Shown: positions 20,439 to 33,758, counted from the stretch's first letter. The stretch is DNA of 52,478 nt from Planoprotostelium fungivorum (GCA_003024175.1 MDYQ01000199.1:1-52478); one strand, 5' to 3'. Numbers and translations: made by a program. Notes: generated from the sequence alone by a model not told the origin.

Positions 20439-20843
20439 CTTAGAGGATAGAGAACAGGAGATGAATGAGAAGTTCTGATTATTCTCGTAACATCATAGGC
20501 ATCCAGTGGAGGCCTGCTCCTCGATTGCACCACCAGAAGTCGCACCCTATGATTGCAAGCAACACCCTATGAAATGGAGAAAAATACCGGTTTCAGCCAA
20601 AGGATGACCTTCGGGACGCACTTCACTGCTCCAACACGACGCCAATGACAGGAGAATCCGGTTCTCTGGTTCCCTATTCATTATTTCATGTTTCTAATCT
20701 TCTTCGTGGGATAGAGCTGCAAAGACCTCAAAGGTGACGCAAAACGCCTCCGCGGATTCTTCTCCTTAGGATGATGTCAACGTGACTTCAGCTTTCCAAT
20801 ATCAAATAATCATTCTAAACCTGTACCAACACAGTCAGTCAAC
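20439..20843. promoter_or_regulatory. 405-bp divergent spacer (EGF/7TM gene and GMC gene)
   Basis: This holds the start regions of two divergent genes for secretory-pathway proteins. I see no coding potential and no recognisable motif; the content is unremarkable. Confidence 0.3.
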
Positions 20844-23033
20844 ATGAAGTGCACTGCCCTACTCATTGCACTTCTCTGTATACTATCCCTTGCCAATGCC
20901 CTCTTTGACGACGTCGAAGTCTTCGACTACCTCATCGTCGGTGGAGGAGCAGCTGGTTCTCTCATGGCTTCCCGTCTGTCAGAAGACCCTTCCAAAACAG
21001 TCTTGGTCCTTCACCGTGGCACGGACGATGTGATGAACGTGATGACCTATTTGGTTTCTGACCCTCGGGTAGGTGTGCTCTGCCTGCGACGACGGCACCA
21101 GTTCAGGAGCAGAGAACATCCTCAACGCTGGCCTCTACACCAGGAACGGAGCCGACTACTTTACCACCACCCAACTCTTCACCCAGAGGAACATTCGCGA
21201 AGTGAGATCCAACTTACCCGGAGGAGGTACCCGTCTGTACGGAGCCATCAACATCCCCTCGTCCAAGAACCTCATCGACAAGTGAGTGTTCCCTCCTTTG
21301 ACTCCTCTCACCTTCGAAAAGGACTTGGCCTGCTGGTCTCAAATACAACACCATGCTCCCTTACCTCAACAAGCTGCAGGACCATTTCTGCCATTACCTC
21401 CCCTTCTCTCAGACGAACATCACTGCCGAAGAATGCACCACCTACCACGGAAGACCCAGCCCCATCGGTATGTCCATCTCTCCTCCCGTGCCCGGACCAG
21501 ACACAGCCATCGCTCAAGATTTGTTCAATGTCGTCCCCCAGGTATGATATCTTCTCGCCTCTGTGACTGATTCCTGCAGTCCAACATCAGCGTTGTCCCA
21601 GACCCCTGGAACCCCAACTACCAGTCGAAGGGAAGTTATCTGTGGCCCACACACTACTTCCACAACCGTGCTGTGGCCAACGACATCAACTCAAAGAGAA
21701 CGAGAGAATCCACCTGGACTGGTTTCCTCCCCCTCACTTTGAGACAGCAGAGGAGAAACTTAGTCTTCCGCACCGAATCGGAAGGAAGGGAGCTTATCTA
21801 CGCCAAGGATCTCGCCCTGTTCCCCGGAATTCGCGCCAGATTGGGCCTCAACCTCTTCAGCGGACTGAACCCAACACCTCGCGTAGTTGGAGTCAAGTAC
21901 GAGAAGGTGATCTAGCTGTGGCTGTATCGATGACTGACGAGGATAGGATGGTGATTTCCAATACGCCTTCGCCAAGAGACAAGTCATCATCAGTGCTGGT
22001 GTCGAGGGCACTCCACACCTGCTGCAAGCCAATGGAATCGGTCCAGCCGATCTCCTCACTAGTCTGGGTATCCCAGTGGTAAGGATCGACGTGACGATGA
22101 TGAATGACCAAGTGCAGGTGGTCAATAACCCCGCTGTCGGTCAGAACATTGCTGCTCATCAGGCTGTCACCATTGTGAGATCCTCATCCTATCAGTCTAT
22201 TCGTTGACATCTCTCAGGCCTTCCAAGCCAAGCAAGCCATTCCCGTCACCAGCAACCAGGTAATCTCCCCACCCTACGAAATCCATCATCGAAAGATCTA
22301 CATCCTCTGACATACCACAGGCAGCTTCCGTCCGTGGCCTTCTGTCCTCTCCCTTCAACCAAGGCTTTCCCGACTTGGAGATTGAGTTCTTGTTTGGTCT
22401 GTCCGTCGATAAACTCGACGTCGCCTTCGACGGTATCGATCCCTACTACTTCTCCACCCCCTCTGTAAATGGTGCCTTCCCTGCCATCTCTGTACTCCTC
22501 GAAGTGAGTGACCACCCGATATTCGTCTCTGACCGTGAGACAGGACGTGAACCCTCAGTGGAGAGGATCTATTAACATCACCAGTAAGAAGTTCCACGCC
22601 AATTCCCAAGTGGAATACGGATGGCCAAAGGATGGAGCAGGCTACGCCACCTCTGTCGACTACCAGAAGTTATCCTGGGCTTACCAGAAGATCCGTGGAA
22701 TCTTCTTGGGTAACAATTCTTTCTCCAGCAAGCACATCGTGGCCGAGACCATTCCCGGAAACCCCGCTCTCGATCTCATCCACTCTGCTCAAGTCCAGGT
22801 GACGAACATCATCATCGAGAGAAATGACTGACCACCAACAGCACTCTATCTACCACACCACGGGTGGATTGAACATCGGAACTGCCACCGATCTCACTGG
22901 AGCGGTCAAGGGTCTCACTGGTTTGACCGTCTGCGACAACAGTCTGATACCTCACCCTCCAAACGGAAACCCCACCACCACCATGCTCGCCCTCTGCGAG
23001 TATGTTGCCGATCAGATCAAGCTCAGGGCTTGA
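20844..23033 (+). CDS. secreted GMC-family (glucose-methanol-choline) FAD oxidoreductase
   Basis: The start carries a signal peptide ([19 protein letters not shown]), so the enzyme is secreted. [20 protein letters not shown] is the GxGxxG FAD-binding fold. Later landmarks are [18 protein letters not shown] (the GG signature region), [20 protein letters not shown] (GMC signature 2 style), [14 protein letters not shown] (the VGxNLxDH equivalent), and near the C-terminus [16 protein letters not shown] with [20 protein letters not shown]. The terminal His and the HxG-type loop supply the usual catalytic base; the second position is Asn, as in hydroxynitrile lyase and several oxidases. The substrate cannot be predicted. 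About nine introns of 35-60 nt. AATAAA lies 10 bp after the stop. Confidence 0.85.
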
Positions 23034-23442
23034 GAGACTCTTCAATAAACATTGTACTATCTCATAACGGTATGTAAAATGTTGCAATGTTTTGCAATCT
23101 TCAGCACAATTGATCAAACAAGTATGTATTCTAGAGAGCGTTCTAAGAACTCACGCGAACTCGGCAGGAATCCTTTGTTCGCCCTCAGAGCCCGCAGATT
23201 TGCCCTCACTCGGCAATACATACGTGTTGCGTTCACAGCCTCGTGAACGATAAGATCGAAGTGCCAACAAGTTTGTATTACAAACTCAATCGCAGTGAGT
23301 TTTAGTACCAGATTGGCCACAGCGATGTGAATCGATACTAGCTAGTCACAGCAGGTCTTTAGAGGATGCAGAAAATGGTACCACGGATTATGGTAACAGA
23401 TTTATTTACAAAGGATTACTCGAGAGCATGCGTGAATGCCTC

Positions 23443-23800
23443 TCAATAAGCCTGAATTACATCAGATCGAATTTTCAAACATTGAGAATTCAAGACGTAT
23501 TCATTATCAGATGGTGATGCATGAAGTGTATCATCAAAGACGTTCAGACAGATTTGAATGATGGTGAAAAAGTTCTCATCAGGACAGAAGGTAGTTCATA
23601 AATGAAAGAGAAAGTTACCTTCGTTAGCCACGGTTCTCTCTTGCAGGCTTCATCAGCAGGATCTATTAGGGAGTCAGTCTTCGAAAGTTACTTCCTCGAA
23701 GGAAAGATGTTCAACTGTCAGAATATATAGAATCAAATCTTCAAAGGACACTCAGAGTGAGCTGAGTTAAGTTTCATCCTGGTGATTGAGATAGATGAGA
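23443..23800 (-). CDS. small orphan gene, 3' exons only resolved
   Basis: On the minus strand an exon at 23443-23574 encodes NFFTIIQICLNVFDDTLHAS then PSDNEYVLNSQCLKIRSDVI and ends QAY and TGA. It joins in phase 0 through a GTAACT..GATGAG intron of 44 nt to an upstream exon at about 23619-23679 (TDSLIDPADEACKREPWLTK). A plausible ATG (MKLNSAH) is near 23780, but the first join does not keep phase, so the 5' end is open. It is probably a small soluble helical protein. Family not recognised. Confidence 0.45.
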
Positions 23801-24105
23801 GGCTTTCCTACCTGATCGGTCCGTGGAAGGAGAAAAAGTGATCTGCAGAAGGCACCTGGAACGCTCTACAACGCGCACTTGTGTTGGTGATTGAGAAAAA
23901 TAGAATAAAAACGCACGACGGCTGACTCTCGCTCTCGCACGTGCGATTTCCTGTAAGAGACCAAAAATTTGCGCCGCCGGGTCATCATATCACCTGCACT
24001 GATACGGGAGTCTGATGGATGCTAAAATATTTGGTGATTGTTCTATTTGTTTTTATTCGTGGGATATCTTCTAACTCGAAGATCAGGACACCAATGAGAT
24101 AAAAG
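23801..24105. other. intergenic, upstream of REV3
   Basis: No coding, RNA-gene or repeat signal is apparent. An AT-rich stretch at about 24020-24060 precedes the REV3 start and may be part of its promoter. Confidence 0.3.
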
Positions 24106-27100
24106 ATGAGTGCGCCACCTGTGGATAGCTTGTTTTCCCTCCGTATCGTGGAGATAGATCATTACATGTCACGACCTCGTGATGGAATGGACATCACATA
24201 CTCATCATTCACTGGTTCGGCTGCCATTCAAGTACCTGTCATCAGAATCTTTGGTACCACTCCTGCTGGACAAAAAGCTTGTTTGCATCTTCACAAAGTG
24301 AAATGTGATGTCGGTTTCGAGACTGAGCGTGTACAGGCATTTCCATATTTCTTCTTAGAATACGACGAGAAACTGCCGTTAGAAATTGAATATGGTGAGA
24401 TAGGTGTCTCAGAGGATCTGACTCCTTCAGTCAAATCTTACATCCAGCGGCTCGCCATCAGTATAGAGAAAGCAATGGAAATCGTTGGGAGTGGAAAACA
24501 ACAACAGATCTTTAACATATCAGTCGTCAGAGGTAAGCCATTCTATGGCTGTCACGTGTTCGAGAAGGTTTATTTGAAGGTGATATGTTCTGCATCGACC
24601 CCGACTGAGCAGGACAAAAGATTTTCATCTACAATCCCCAGTCGATGACAAAGATGATTGGATTGTTGCGGAGTGGGGCTGTGATGAACACGTTCTTTCA
24701 ACCTTACGAGGTGATCCATCCATCAGCATTGAGCTGAGCAACTCCAGTCACACGTTCCGTTCCTCCTTCAAGTGTTTGTGGATTACAATCTATACGGAAT
24801 GGCCTTCCTCAACCTATCCAAAGTAAGCTTCCGATCTCCTGTACCTACTGTCAATCGAGTCATCACCTGGAAGAGAGAGATTGTGTACGAAATATCCGGC
24901 CCAATGGAAGAACATCCCGCATCACAGTCAGGTGAGGTGACGATTCAAAGTCTGTCGCTGACAGAGAGGACAGAGACCATGACCAAGATTTGGATGGAAG
25001 GTACAATCGATCGAGAGACGATCAACAACACACCACGACAGACGACATGTCAGATCGAGATCGATGCACAGATGGAAGGTGATATCTATCTATCGTTATT
25101 CGCTGAAGAGAAGGTAGATGTATTGAACATAAGAGACATCGCATGTGTGGAGAAGAACGTGAAGAAGGTGCACTCTTTGGCATCGATATGGAGAGAAGAG
25201 AAGGAGAGAAGGAGAATGGAGGGCAAGGCCAGTCAACCGACTCAGATATCATCTGATCCACGAAATATCATACCCAATGAATTGGATCAATATCTACGTG
25301 AAAAGGTTTTTATATTCTTGTGCCTCCGTACTCATCATCACAGCTACACGATATTGCAGAGCTCGACAGACAGAAATATCAATCGACAAATGCGAGCACA
25401 CCAAGCACTCATATGTCCGCCGGTGAGTCTATCGACCTCAAATGATTCACAAACTGAAATCAAATAGAGGCACAAGAGCTGTTGAGAATCTCTCCACTAT
25501 CCAATGCACCGTTGCACACGATGACACAGATCGAACAGACGAATGCAAGGAAAGAGAGACCACAAGTAGACGAGGCCGTGGCTCAAACACAAGCGGTGAG
25601 ACACAGAGTGTAGAAGGTGGAGTCATAGATATCAGAGTATGAGAGGAGAGGACATTCATCAGTGGGCTTCACAAGGGGATCGAGACCCTGATGACTTGAT
25701 GGATGACCAGGATGATTCCGAAGAGGAGAACAAGAACGAAGCGTCACAACGAGAGAACATGGACATCTTGTGAGTGAAGAAGGAGACGATTCTCTAACAG
25801 GAAAAGGCAGAGTTCATTAGCACCGGAGGACGATCTGATGGGTTTGGATCTGCTCATCGAAGAAGATTCGTGCGATGATGACATCTCACAACTGGACGGA
25901 ATGGATGACCCTACTGATGGTGATACCATCGTCTGGATGCTTTGTGACAAACGATCAGGCTCACACAAATCACGCCAATCTGTACATAAGAAGAGTAAAT
26001 TGAGACCAACCGTATTGGTGATACATCCATATAATCAGATTGATATCCACAGAGATTCATAGTTTAGATGGATGTAACATGGTCTCATTCCATTTGAACA
26101 GAAGGGGAAGAGATACGGATCTATCATTCCTCCAAAGGAGAAACCAAAAGAGGGAAGGAAGAAAAGAGAGAAGATAGTCGAAATACTATCGGATGACGAA
26201 AACCAAGAAGACCGAGTGACGGAAAAGAGAGACAAAGGAATGAGTGAAAAGGGCAGTACGAAGAAAGAGGGAGACAGAAGAGCGAGAGACAGAGAGAGAG
26301 AGACGAAGAGAGATACAGGAACGAGAGAGGGAGACCACAGTATGAAGAACGAAGACAGAGGAAAGAGAGGGAAAGACAAAGAGCTGAAGGAAACAGAAGG
26401 AAATGCTAAACGCCCAGACAGACAAAAGCACGAGAAGACGAAGATCTCGAGTCAATACGATTTCAGCTCGACAAACAACAATAGAGTTTCATCCAAGGTA
26501 AGACGAAATGAAAGCATATGATTATGACAAAAATGAAGAGAGTACGGCCAATTGTGATAGAAGAAGATGAAGAATATCAGCCAGTAGTCAAGAGGAATAA
26601 GAAGCGTGTTAGCTTTTCTTCACTGCTCTGTATGGAAATCCCAGCACACTCACAGTAAGACATCACGGGCAGATTTTTGTTGACTGAAACGTAGTCATCA
26701 TACAACGGATGAACACGTAAAATCACCACAACATAACTCAGAGGGCTCCCATCTTCAACAGATGGACTCATCCATGATCACAGAAGATGTGTATGAATCA
26801 GGAATGATCTATGACGATTTTCAAGACGAAATGAACAACTGTTTCTTTTACGAAGAGAAGGATCCTCGGGAGTCTGACGTGAGTATTGATGCACCAATTG
26901 ACGTTGAATGTGCCAGGAGGATCTCATCATCACATCCTTCGATGTATCCTATGATCAACAGAATACAGAGGCGACCATGACAGGAGTCACGGAGGAGAGA
27001 GTGATCTCTCCTGTGAGGTCGGAGAAGGAAGAAGAACTCATCACCACACCCAATTTCAGTCGAGAAAAGAGCCCTCTGAAGGGAACCACAGACAGGAGTC

Positions 27101-30100
27101 CATTCAAAGGGAGCAGAGAGGAGAATCCATGCAAAGAGAAGGGAGAGATGCCACACAAGGGCAGCAGAGAAGAGAGTCCTTTCCGGGAGAGCAGCTTTCT
27201 CCTCGTCAACACTCCCACAACGAACAAACTGTCACCAGAGTCTCCCATCGCACCTTGTTCCGATAATCCTCCCTACTCTCACCTCTTAGTCAGCACCCCC
27301 GTTGCCAGGAAGCTATTTCCTCAGAGTCCAAGCAAAAAGGTGAATCCATCTCACCATGGATGAATAACGATGAATAGGTAGACGAGAGAGAAGACTCGTT
27401 CGTTCTGGATGAGACACCCACTGCACGATTCAGCGGAGATGGTGGACAATGGATCTGCCTATCCACAGGTGCACCATCACCACAAAAGGTAAGAGAGGAG
27501 CTGTTCTTCAGATGACCTGCCATCAGGTTGTCAACATGGGAGGATTATATCATCAAGAGGCTTTCTATGGCAACGAAGAGGATGCACCGAAGAATCCAAA
27601 GAGATTCGCAGGAGCAGTTCAGCAGATCACTCTGATGGACGTCGACAGTCTCTCTCCTTTCTCGCCCAACACTCGATCCTGCCCTCCCTGGAGAAGATAT
27701 TCCCTTCCTTCTCTTCCTCAGAAGAGGTGAGAATGAATGGCCGTCTGTAAATGTGATGAAGAGAAGGCAAACCTGTGTCATGATTCCCATCAAGCCACCT
27801 CCATCATCTGATGTGGTACTTCGTTCCATTCATCAGACAGGCGACAATCGGACCGATCAGAAGGACAAAGGCAAAATCAAATCAAACAAGCCCAACAAGG
27901 CACATAAAGCTGTATCACAGGTGATGTTCATTGCCATATCATGGATACTAAGGAAGACAGATCGAGCCACCCACTCAGGCTACGAACATGTTCGCAGTGC
28001 AATTGGATCTATTAGAGAAATCAGCACTCTTGAATTCGAATCAATACATCACACAATTCTCGGTTGAAATCCACGGTGAGAGGTGACTCGAGATGAAATC
28101 GCTTAGAGATCGACAGCCAACTCAGTGAAGACACTATTGCCCAATCCAATCAGTGATGGTATCTGCGCCATAGCATACACCATCCGAGATGACGATGCCA
28201 TCCTCCGTACCGGTAGAAAATACAAGTGAGGAGAGATAGATCATCTCATCTGACGAGGTACAGAGATTTCTCAGGAGTACTGATGGTGGACGATGACATT
28301 GATCCAAAGGACATGGGCGTGAAAGGTGAATATGGAATGAGGGAAGAATGTAACGAGATCCATTCAGACGTGAAGATCGAGAGGTTCAAGAGCGAGATAG
28401 ACATGTTGAGAGAATTCGTGCAATTGGTCAGACGGATCGACCCAGACCTCCTCATCGGTTACGAGATCCAGAACAATTCGTTCGGCTACATCATCGAGAG
28501 ATCGAGGCATCTCAGTATCCCATTCATTCTATCTCCTACCTTCCGTTTTCCCTGACCGAGAGAGATGTACAGATGGAGCAGGAGATATCACGATTGCTGG
28601 TGGAAGAGAACAAGAGAGGAGTCGATGAGTGGGGGTACACTCACGCATCTGGTATCCACATCGGAGGCAGGATCGTACTCAATGTGTGGAGGATCATGAG
28701 ATCAGAAGTGAAGACAAACATCTATGACTTTGAGAACGTGGTCTATCACGTCTTGCAGAAGAGGTGAGAGGGAAACTCAATTGGATGTTGAATGAAACAG
28801 AGTCCCCCACTATTCGACTCAGAGTCTGACTGAATGGTACAACGACCCACAAGAGAGATGGAGAACAGTGGAGCACATATCGACGAGGAGCAAGATCAAC
28901 ATACAAATGTTGCACAACTTGGATGTCATTCCAAGGACGAGGTATCCATCTCCACATCAACTACATATTCACAAGAGTCAGCGAATTAGCACGAGTCTAC
29001 GGAATTGACTTCTTCTCTGTGCTGTCCAGAGGATCACAGTACAGAGTGGAGTCCATGGTCCTCCGATTGACAAAGCCATTGAACTACATCCTCCTCTCTC
29101 CCAGCAAACAGCAGGTACGGTACGTTCACACACAATCACCTCATATCATATCATTAGGTGTCGAGACAGAAAGCACCAGAGTGTGTGCCTCTCGTGATGG
29201 AACCTGTCACCCAACTGTACAACAGCCCCGTCCTCGTTTTCGATTTCCAGTCCCTCTATCCATCCATGGTCATTGCTTACAATTACTGGTCAGCCATCCT
29301 CTCTTACTCCCACTGACCGTCACAGTTATTCTACGTGCCTTGGAAGTATGAAGAAGACGCAGAACAAGATCTTAGGCACACTCCCCTACGAGCCACCTCC
29401 GGGTCTCATCGGACAGCTGGAACAATCGATTCACGGTGAGAGGAGAAGAATCGACGCCTGACAACGATTCAGTGTCACCGAACGAAGTGATGTATGTGGA
29501 CGAGAGGTTCAGAAAGGGAGTGCTGCCCACACTGTTGAGTGAGATCTTGGACACGAGGATCATGGTCAAGAAGGCCATGAAGCAAGCGAAGGGGAATCAA
29601 AATCTGACGAGGATGTTGAACGCCAGACAGATGGGATTGAAGATGATCGCTAACGTGACCTACGGCTACACTTCGGCTTCTTTCTCAGGTCGAATGCCTT
29701 GCGTCCAACTGGCAGACAGTATCGTGCAGATGGGAAGACAGACCATCGAGGAGGCCATCCGTACCGTGGAGAATCATCCCACGTGGTCCGCTCGTGTCAT
29801 CTACGGTGATACGGACTCCATGTTCGTCTTGGTAAGTCATTCACTTCCGCATTCCACTTGTCTCTTCCCTCACTTGATTTCAAATACCTCAACGTGATAC
29901 TTACCATGTCACAGTTGGAGGGAGCATCGAGAGATAGAGCTTTCCAAGTGGGAGCAGAGATTGCGTCCGTCATCACCGCTGCGAATCCTTCCCCCGTCAA
30001 ATTGAATTTCGAGAAGGTGAGGATATTGTGATGAAAGCGTCTCATCCCGTAGGTGTATCATCCTTGTATCATGGTGACGAAGAAGAGATACGTGGGATAC

Positions 30101-31098
30101 AAATACGAGAGTGCATCGCAGACAGAGCCCATCTTTGATGCCAAAGGTATTGAGACTGTCCGACGCGATTCCTGTCCCGCCGTGTCCAAGATGATGGAGA
30201 AATCCATACGGTGAGCTCTCCCTTCTCTTCTCAGGTTGACCTCCATCAGTATCATGTTTGAGAGAAAAGACGTGTCTCAAGTGAAGACATACGTCCAAGA
30301 GCAGTTTCACAAGATCATGACAGGAAGGGTCTCCATTCAAGATTTCATCTTTGCCAAGGAGGTCAGACTGGGGACATACAGTGAGAGAGGTGTGCTACCA
30401 CCGGCAGTGGTCGTAGCAAAGAAGAACATGGAGATGGACCCCAGAGATGAACCGAGATATAGCGAACGTGTTCGATACCTCGTCGTCTACGGCTCGCCCG
30501 ATGCTCGACTGACTGATCTCGTCGTATCTCCTCAAGAATTTATCTCCAAGTGAGTCCCTCCCTTCGAACAATCGATTCACGTGCATTCTCAGGGGAAGCT
30601 TCTCACTGAATGGGGTGTATTACATCACGAAGCAGATCCTCCCCGCTCTCGCGAGAATCTTCAACATTGTGGGGGTGGATGTCAAGAGTTGGTACAAAGA
30701 CATGCCCAGAAACTTGATCTCGAAGAAGTCCGCGAGGAAGGACACGAGGACGAGGAGGATAGACGAGTATTATCACAGCACTTGCTGCTACATCTGCGGT
30801 TCGACGGGAGCAGACTCCTCTGAGAGGTTTTCATTTCTTTCGGATCACCACTGACGAATACAGGTGTAAAGCTTGCACCGATAATCCACAGATGGTGGCC
30901 TTGATACTGCTCAGCAGACTGCGGATAGCGGAAAAGGAAGTGAATGACATCGAGGCTGTATGCAGAGACTGTTCCAACACGTCATACGGACCCATTCTGT
31001 GTGATTCAATCGACTGCCCCGTCATGTACAGAAGGGACACGTGCAGGAGAAGAATGCTCGAGTGGAGAGAGAAGGCAACGGCCTCATCTCTGTTATAA
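24106..31098 (+). CDS. REV3: DNA polymerase zeta catalytic subunit (REV3)
   Basis: REV3 is the B-family polymerase that extends from mismatched or damaged primer ends in translesion synthesis. The start MSAPPVDSLFSLRIVEIDHY leads into the family N-terminal domain (VPVIRIFGTTPAGQKACLHL, RGKPFYGCHVFEK, FVDYNLYGMAFLNLSKV). A long disordered middle (about 25.2-27.9 kb) follows. The exonuclease-like domain includes LVRRIDPDLLIGYEIQNNSF. Polymerase motif A is DFQSLYPSMVIAYNY (29242), motif B lies at about 29640-29703 (KMIANVTYGYTSASFSGRMP) and motif C is YGDTDSMFVL (29802); both catalytic Asp positions are present. The C-terminus has CysA (CCYICG..CKAC) and CysB (CRDC..C..C), the zinc and Fe-S sites that bind accessory subunits. 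TAA 31096-31098 lies within TATAAA. At least 15 introns. Confidence 0.95.
26100..26520 (+). repeat. Lys/Arg/Glu-rich low-complexity part of REV3 middle region
   Basis: A run of GAGA-rich codons encodes mixed-charge sequence such as GDRRARDRERETKRDTGTRE. The two polymerase-proximal conserved halves flank it, so it is probably an unstructured linker rather than a domain. Confidence 0.6.
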
Positions 31099-31227
31099 AT
31101 GTCTGATATGCTTTTGTCGTTGTGGGTTTCCTTTGTGTATACGACAAAGAAACATTGTATATCAATCAACCTTTCGAGAGATGCAAACTCTCAAAGAAAT
31201 GGATATTATAAACATTTATGAAGAACA

Positions 31228-31751
31228 TCAGGCAAAGATGGCGCAAGTTGAGTCCACGACGAATTCGAACTGCTCTGCCTCTTTGTTGTTGGCTGTGAGC
31301 TTGATGCTGGCGTGATCGACGGTCAAATAGGTCCCGAAAGCTACCGAACGGAAATTGAATTTGCCGTTTCCTCTGTGAGCGATGGTCCACTCCTCCCATT
31401 CTTTCGGTACGTCTCTTTGTTGAATATTTCCATTGTTGTCACCGCAGAGAAATTTGTTCTTCCACGATCTTCCACGAATGAGCTCCAGATGGCAATCAAA
31501 GTCAGGTCTCACCTGATAAAGTAGTTGCCCGGTCGACCTTGAACAGGGATGATTCTCCAGTGTTCCGATTGACCTGCTCTTCCAGATTGCTGGAAGCCTC
31601 CATTGTCCAGAGGGCCAATAAAAGTACCTCTCCAGCTACGAAGGGCGAATGGGATGTGCTCGAAAGATTGAGGTCCCAGACTTCCCTGAAACTCTTGGAA
31701 CTGACGAGGAACTCCCTCACTGTAGGGTGAAAATGCAGCCACTTGAGCCAT
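31228..31751 (-). CDS. fascin-like / beta-trefoil protein, about 160 aa
   Basis: ATG 31751 opens MAQVAAFSPYSEGVPRQF. One intron (donor GTGAGA, 43 nt) splits an Arg codon. Repeated motifs are FALRSWRGTFIGPLDNGG..HWRIIP and YFIRSWKNKFLCGDNNG..EWEEWTI then FRSVAFGTYLTVDHASIKL and AEQFEFV. Pattern S/A-x-x-G/N-x-F/Y-L followed by W-x-I/F is that of fascin-like actin-crosslinking and hisactophilin-type beta-trefoils; three to four hairpin repeats fit one trefoil. A role in actin binding is plausible but not shown. An upstream in-frame GTG was not chosen as start. The stop is 129 bp from that of REV3 (tail-to-tail). Confidence 0.65.
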
Positions 31752-32011
31752 CTCTGCTCCCGATCGAAATGGCCGAAAATGTGTCACTGGGTGTCGACGC
31801 GACACAGTTTCAATGAAACCCCTTTCACAGCTAATCCAAATTATATCATATCTTCCTCCTATGGCTACAGACTTCTGTTGTTCATGAACGCGGTAGAAGT
31901 TGAGGAGGCGTTCGAATTCTGCTGTTTATGGATGTGAAGGCGTTGTAGTTTCTGTTTCCCGCCGAAAACGAGCCAGGAGAAAAATTCAAAGGTGGATGAT
32001 CTTCGGCAATA
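31752..32011. promoter_or_regulatory. 260-bp divergent spacer (fascin-like gene / POLE2)
   Basis: The head-to-head arrangement means both promoters lie here. No clear motif or coding potential was found. Confidence 0.35.
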
Positions 32012-33758
32012 ATGAGGGGTAGCGAAGAGAAGACGCCATCCATTCGTGTGATCAATGCAGAAGACTTCCCAAAATATAAATGGAACACCGAGCGAAAACT
32101 ATTTCGTCTGTGAGTATGAATGTAATCGATGCACACTGAATATCTCAGGGTGTCTGCTGAAGATAAACGTGTGGAACATTTAGGGACAGCAGATGATAGA
32201 ACGACTATGTTTAGGGATAGGTGATGTTGTTTCGCGCGATGATGATTTACCTTGAGCAGATATTATCTGGCATATAATCGAGTGAAGAGACATCCAGCAT
32301 TCAACAATGCCAAAGAGAAGAGAGATGTGATGCGACGACATCACTTTGATCACCTGATCCAACAACAGTTGACACCAGTCGATGCACTGTTGGGATCACC
32401 CGGAGTGAAATTTGTATTGGGAATGCTCACACAACTGAAAGAGGGTCAATACTATCTCGAAGATATGAAGGGAAATGTTCCCATCACTCTGGACAAGGCA
32501 GAATTCACCTCTGGCTTCTTCGTCGAAGGTGAATTGATTCTCGTTTCTCTCGTTCATTCTGGCAGGCTCTCTCGTCCTAGCTGAAGGATCGTTCTCTGAT
32601 GCCGACGGAGTATTCAATGTGGTCACCATGTCCTTAGCTCTGGGAGAACCAAAAGAAGTATCCAACAAATCCATCGCAGGACTCGATCTCTTCGCCCCCG
32701 GTATCGTCAAGACGAGTGAGATCCATCGAATAAGCGGCAGACACTCACCCCTGCAGCCAAATCGAAATACGGTATGTTCCGTTCAGAATCTATATCAGAG
32801 AGGGAGACTACTATTCCCGAGGACTCTGAGATCCTCGTGTTGTCAGACGTTCATTTGGACGATGATCGAGTGTTGGATAAGCTCTACACCCTCCTCTCTG
32901 CCTTCGAAGAGGACTCTGAGAAGGCACCGGACGTCGTTGTATTCATGGGAAATTTCACCAGCAACCTCAAGACTTATTCGAAGAACATCCAGGTGAAGTG
33001 TCACACAATTTGAATACTGATCGACGCAGGACCTTCAGAACGGATTGAGTCGTCTGGCCGACATCATCAGCCACCTCGAGAGAGTGACGAGAGAGGTTCA
33101 GTTCGTCTTTGTGCCGGGACCGACTGATCCTGGAGGCCAACTGTCTTCGATCCTACCCCTTCCTCCCCTCCCCTCCTCTTTCACCAACGTCATACGAGAG
33201 AAACTGCCCAATGCAATATTCACAACGAACCCCTGTCGGTGGGTGCAGCATCTCTCATTTGCACAATCACCTTAATTCATTTGTGACGTCTGATGAAACA
33301 CCAGAATCCGATTTCATGGACAAGACATCACCGTGTTCAGAGAGGACGTTCTGAATAAGATGAGAAGGCAGTGTATCGTACCCCCCACAGACACGGAAGA
33401 TTGTTCCGATCCTTCTCTACACGTGAGCAGTCGATGTCTTCTCCTTTTGATGTGTGGTGCAGTTGGTGAAGAGTATTTGTGACGGAGCTCACTTGTGCCC
33501 ACTCACCATGCAGACCCGACCCGTTCATTGGAACTTGGATCAGAGCCTCCACCTCTTTCCGTTACCCGACACACTCATATTATCTGATCGATACGAACAA
33601 TACGACCACATCGTGAGTCAACTTCTCGTCTCATGGCTGATGATGTGCAGCACAATGGATGTCTTGCATTCAATCCTGGCTCATTCGCCGCTGATTTCAG
33701 TTTCGTGACTTACTTTCCTTCGGACAAGTCTGTTGAATACTCTCGTGTCACAGAATAA
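32012..33758 (+). CDS. POLE2: DNA polymerase epsilon subunit 2 (B subunit)
   Basis: POLE2 is the non-catalytic B subunit of the leading-strand polymerase epsilon. ATG 32012 gives MRGSEEKTPSIRVINAEDFP..YKWNTERKLF, then YYLAYNRVKRHPAF. LTPVDALLGSPG and VLGMLTQLKEGQYYLEDMKG are the OB-fold region typical of this subunit. SEILVLSDVHLDDDRVLDKL starts the calcineurin-like phosphoesterase domain, which is catalytically dead in the family. LCPLTMQTRPVHWNLDQSLH and PDTLILSDRYEQYDH are the family's conserved C-terminal elements, followed by CLAFNPGSFAADFSFVTYFP. TAA is at 33756-33758. Introns about 35-60 nt. Confidence 0.9.

Noticed and set aside
23100-23340. Possible tRNA or structured RNA in the gap after the GMC gene.
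   Set aside because: I could not find a cloverleaf, B-box-like GGTTCGA motif or a stable stem of useful length.
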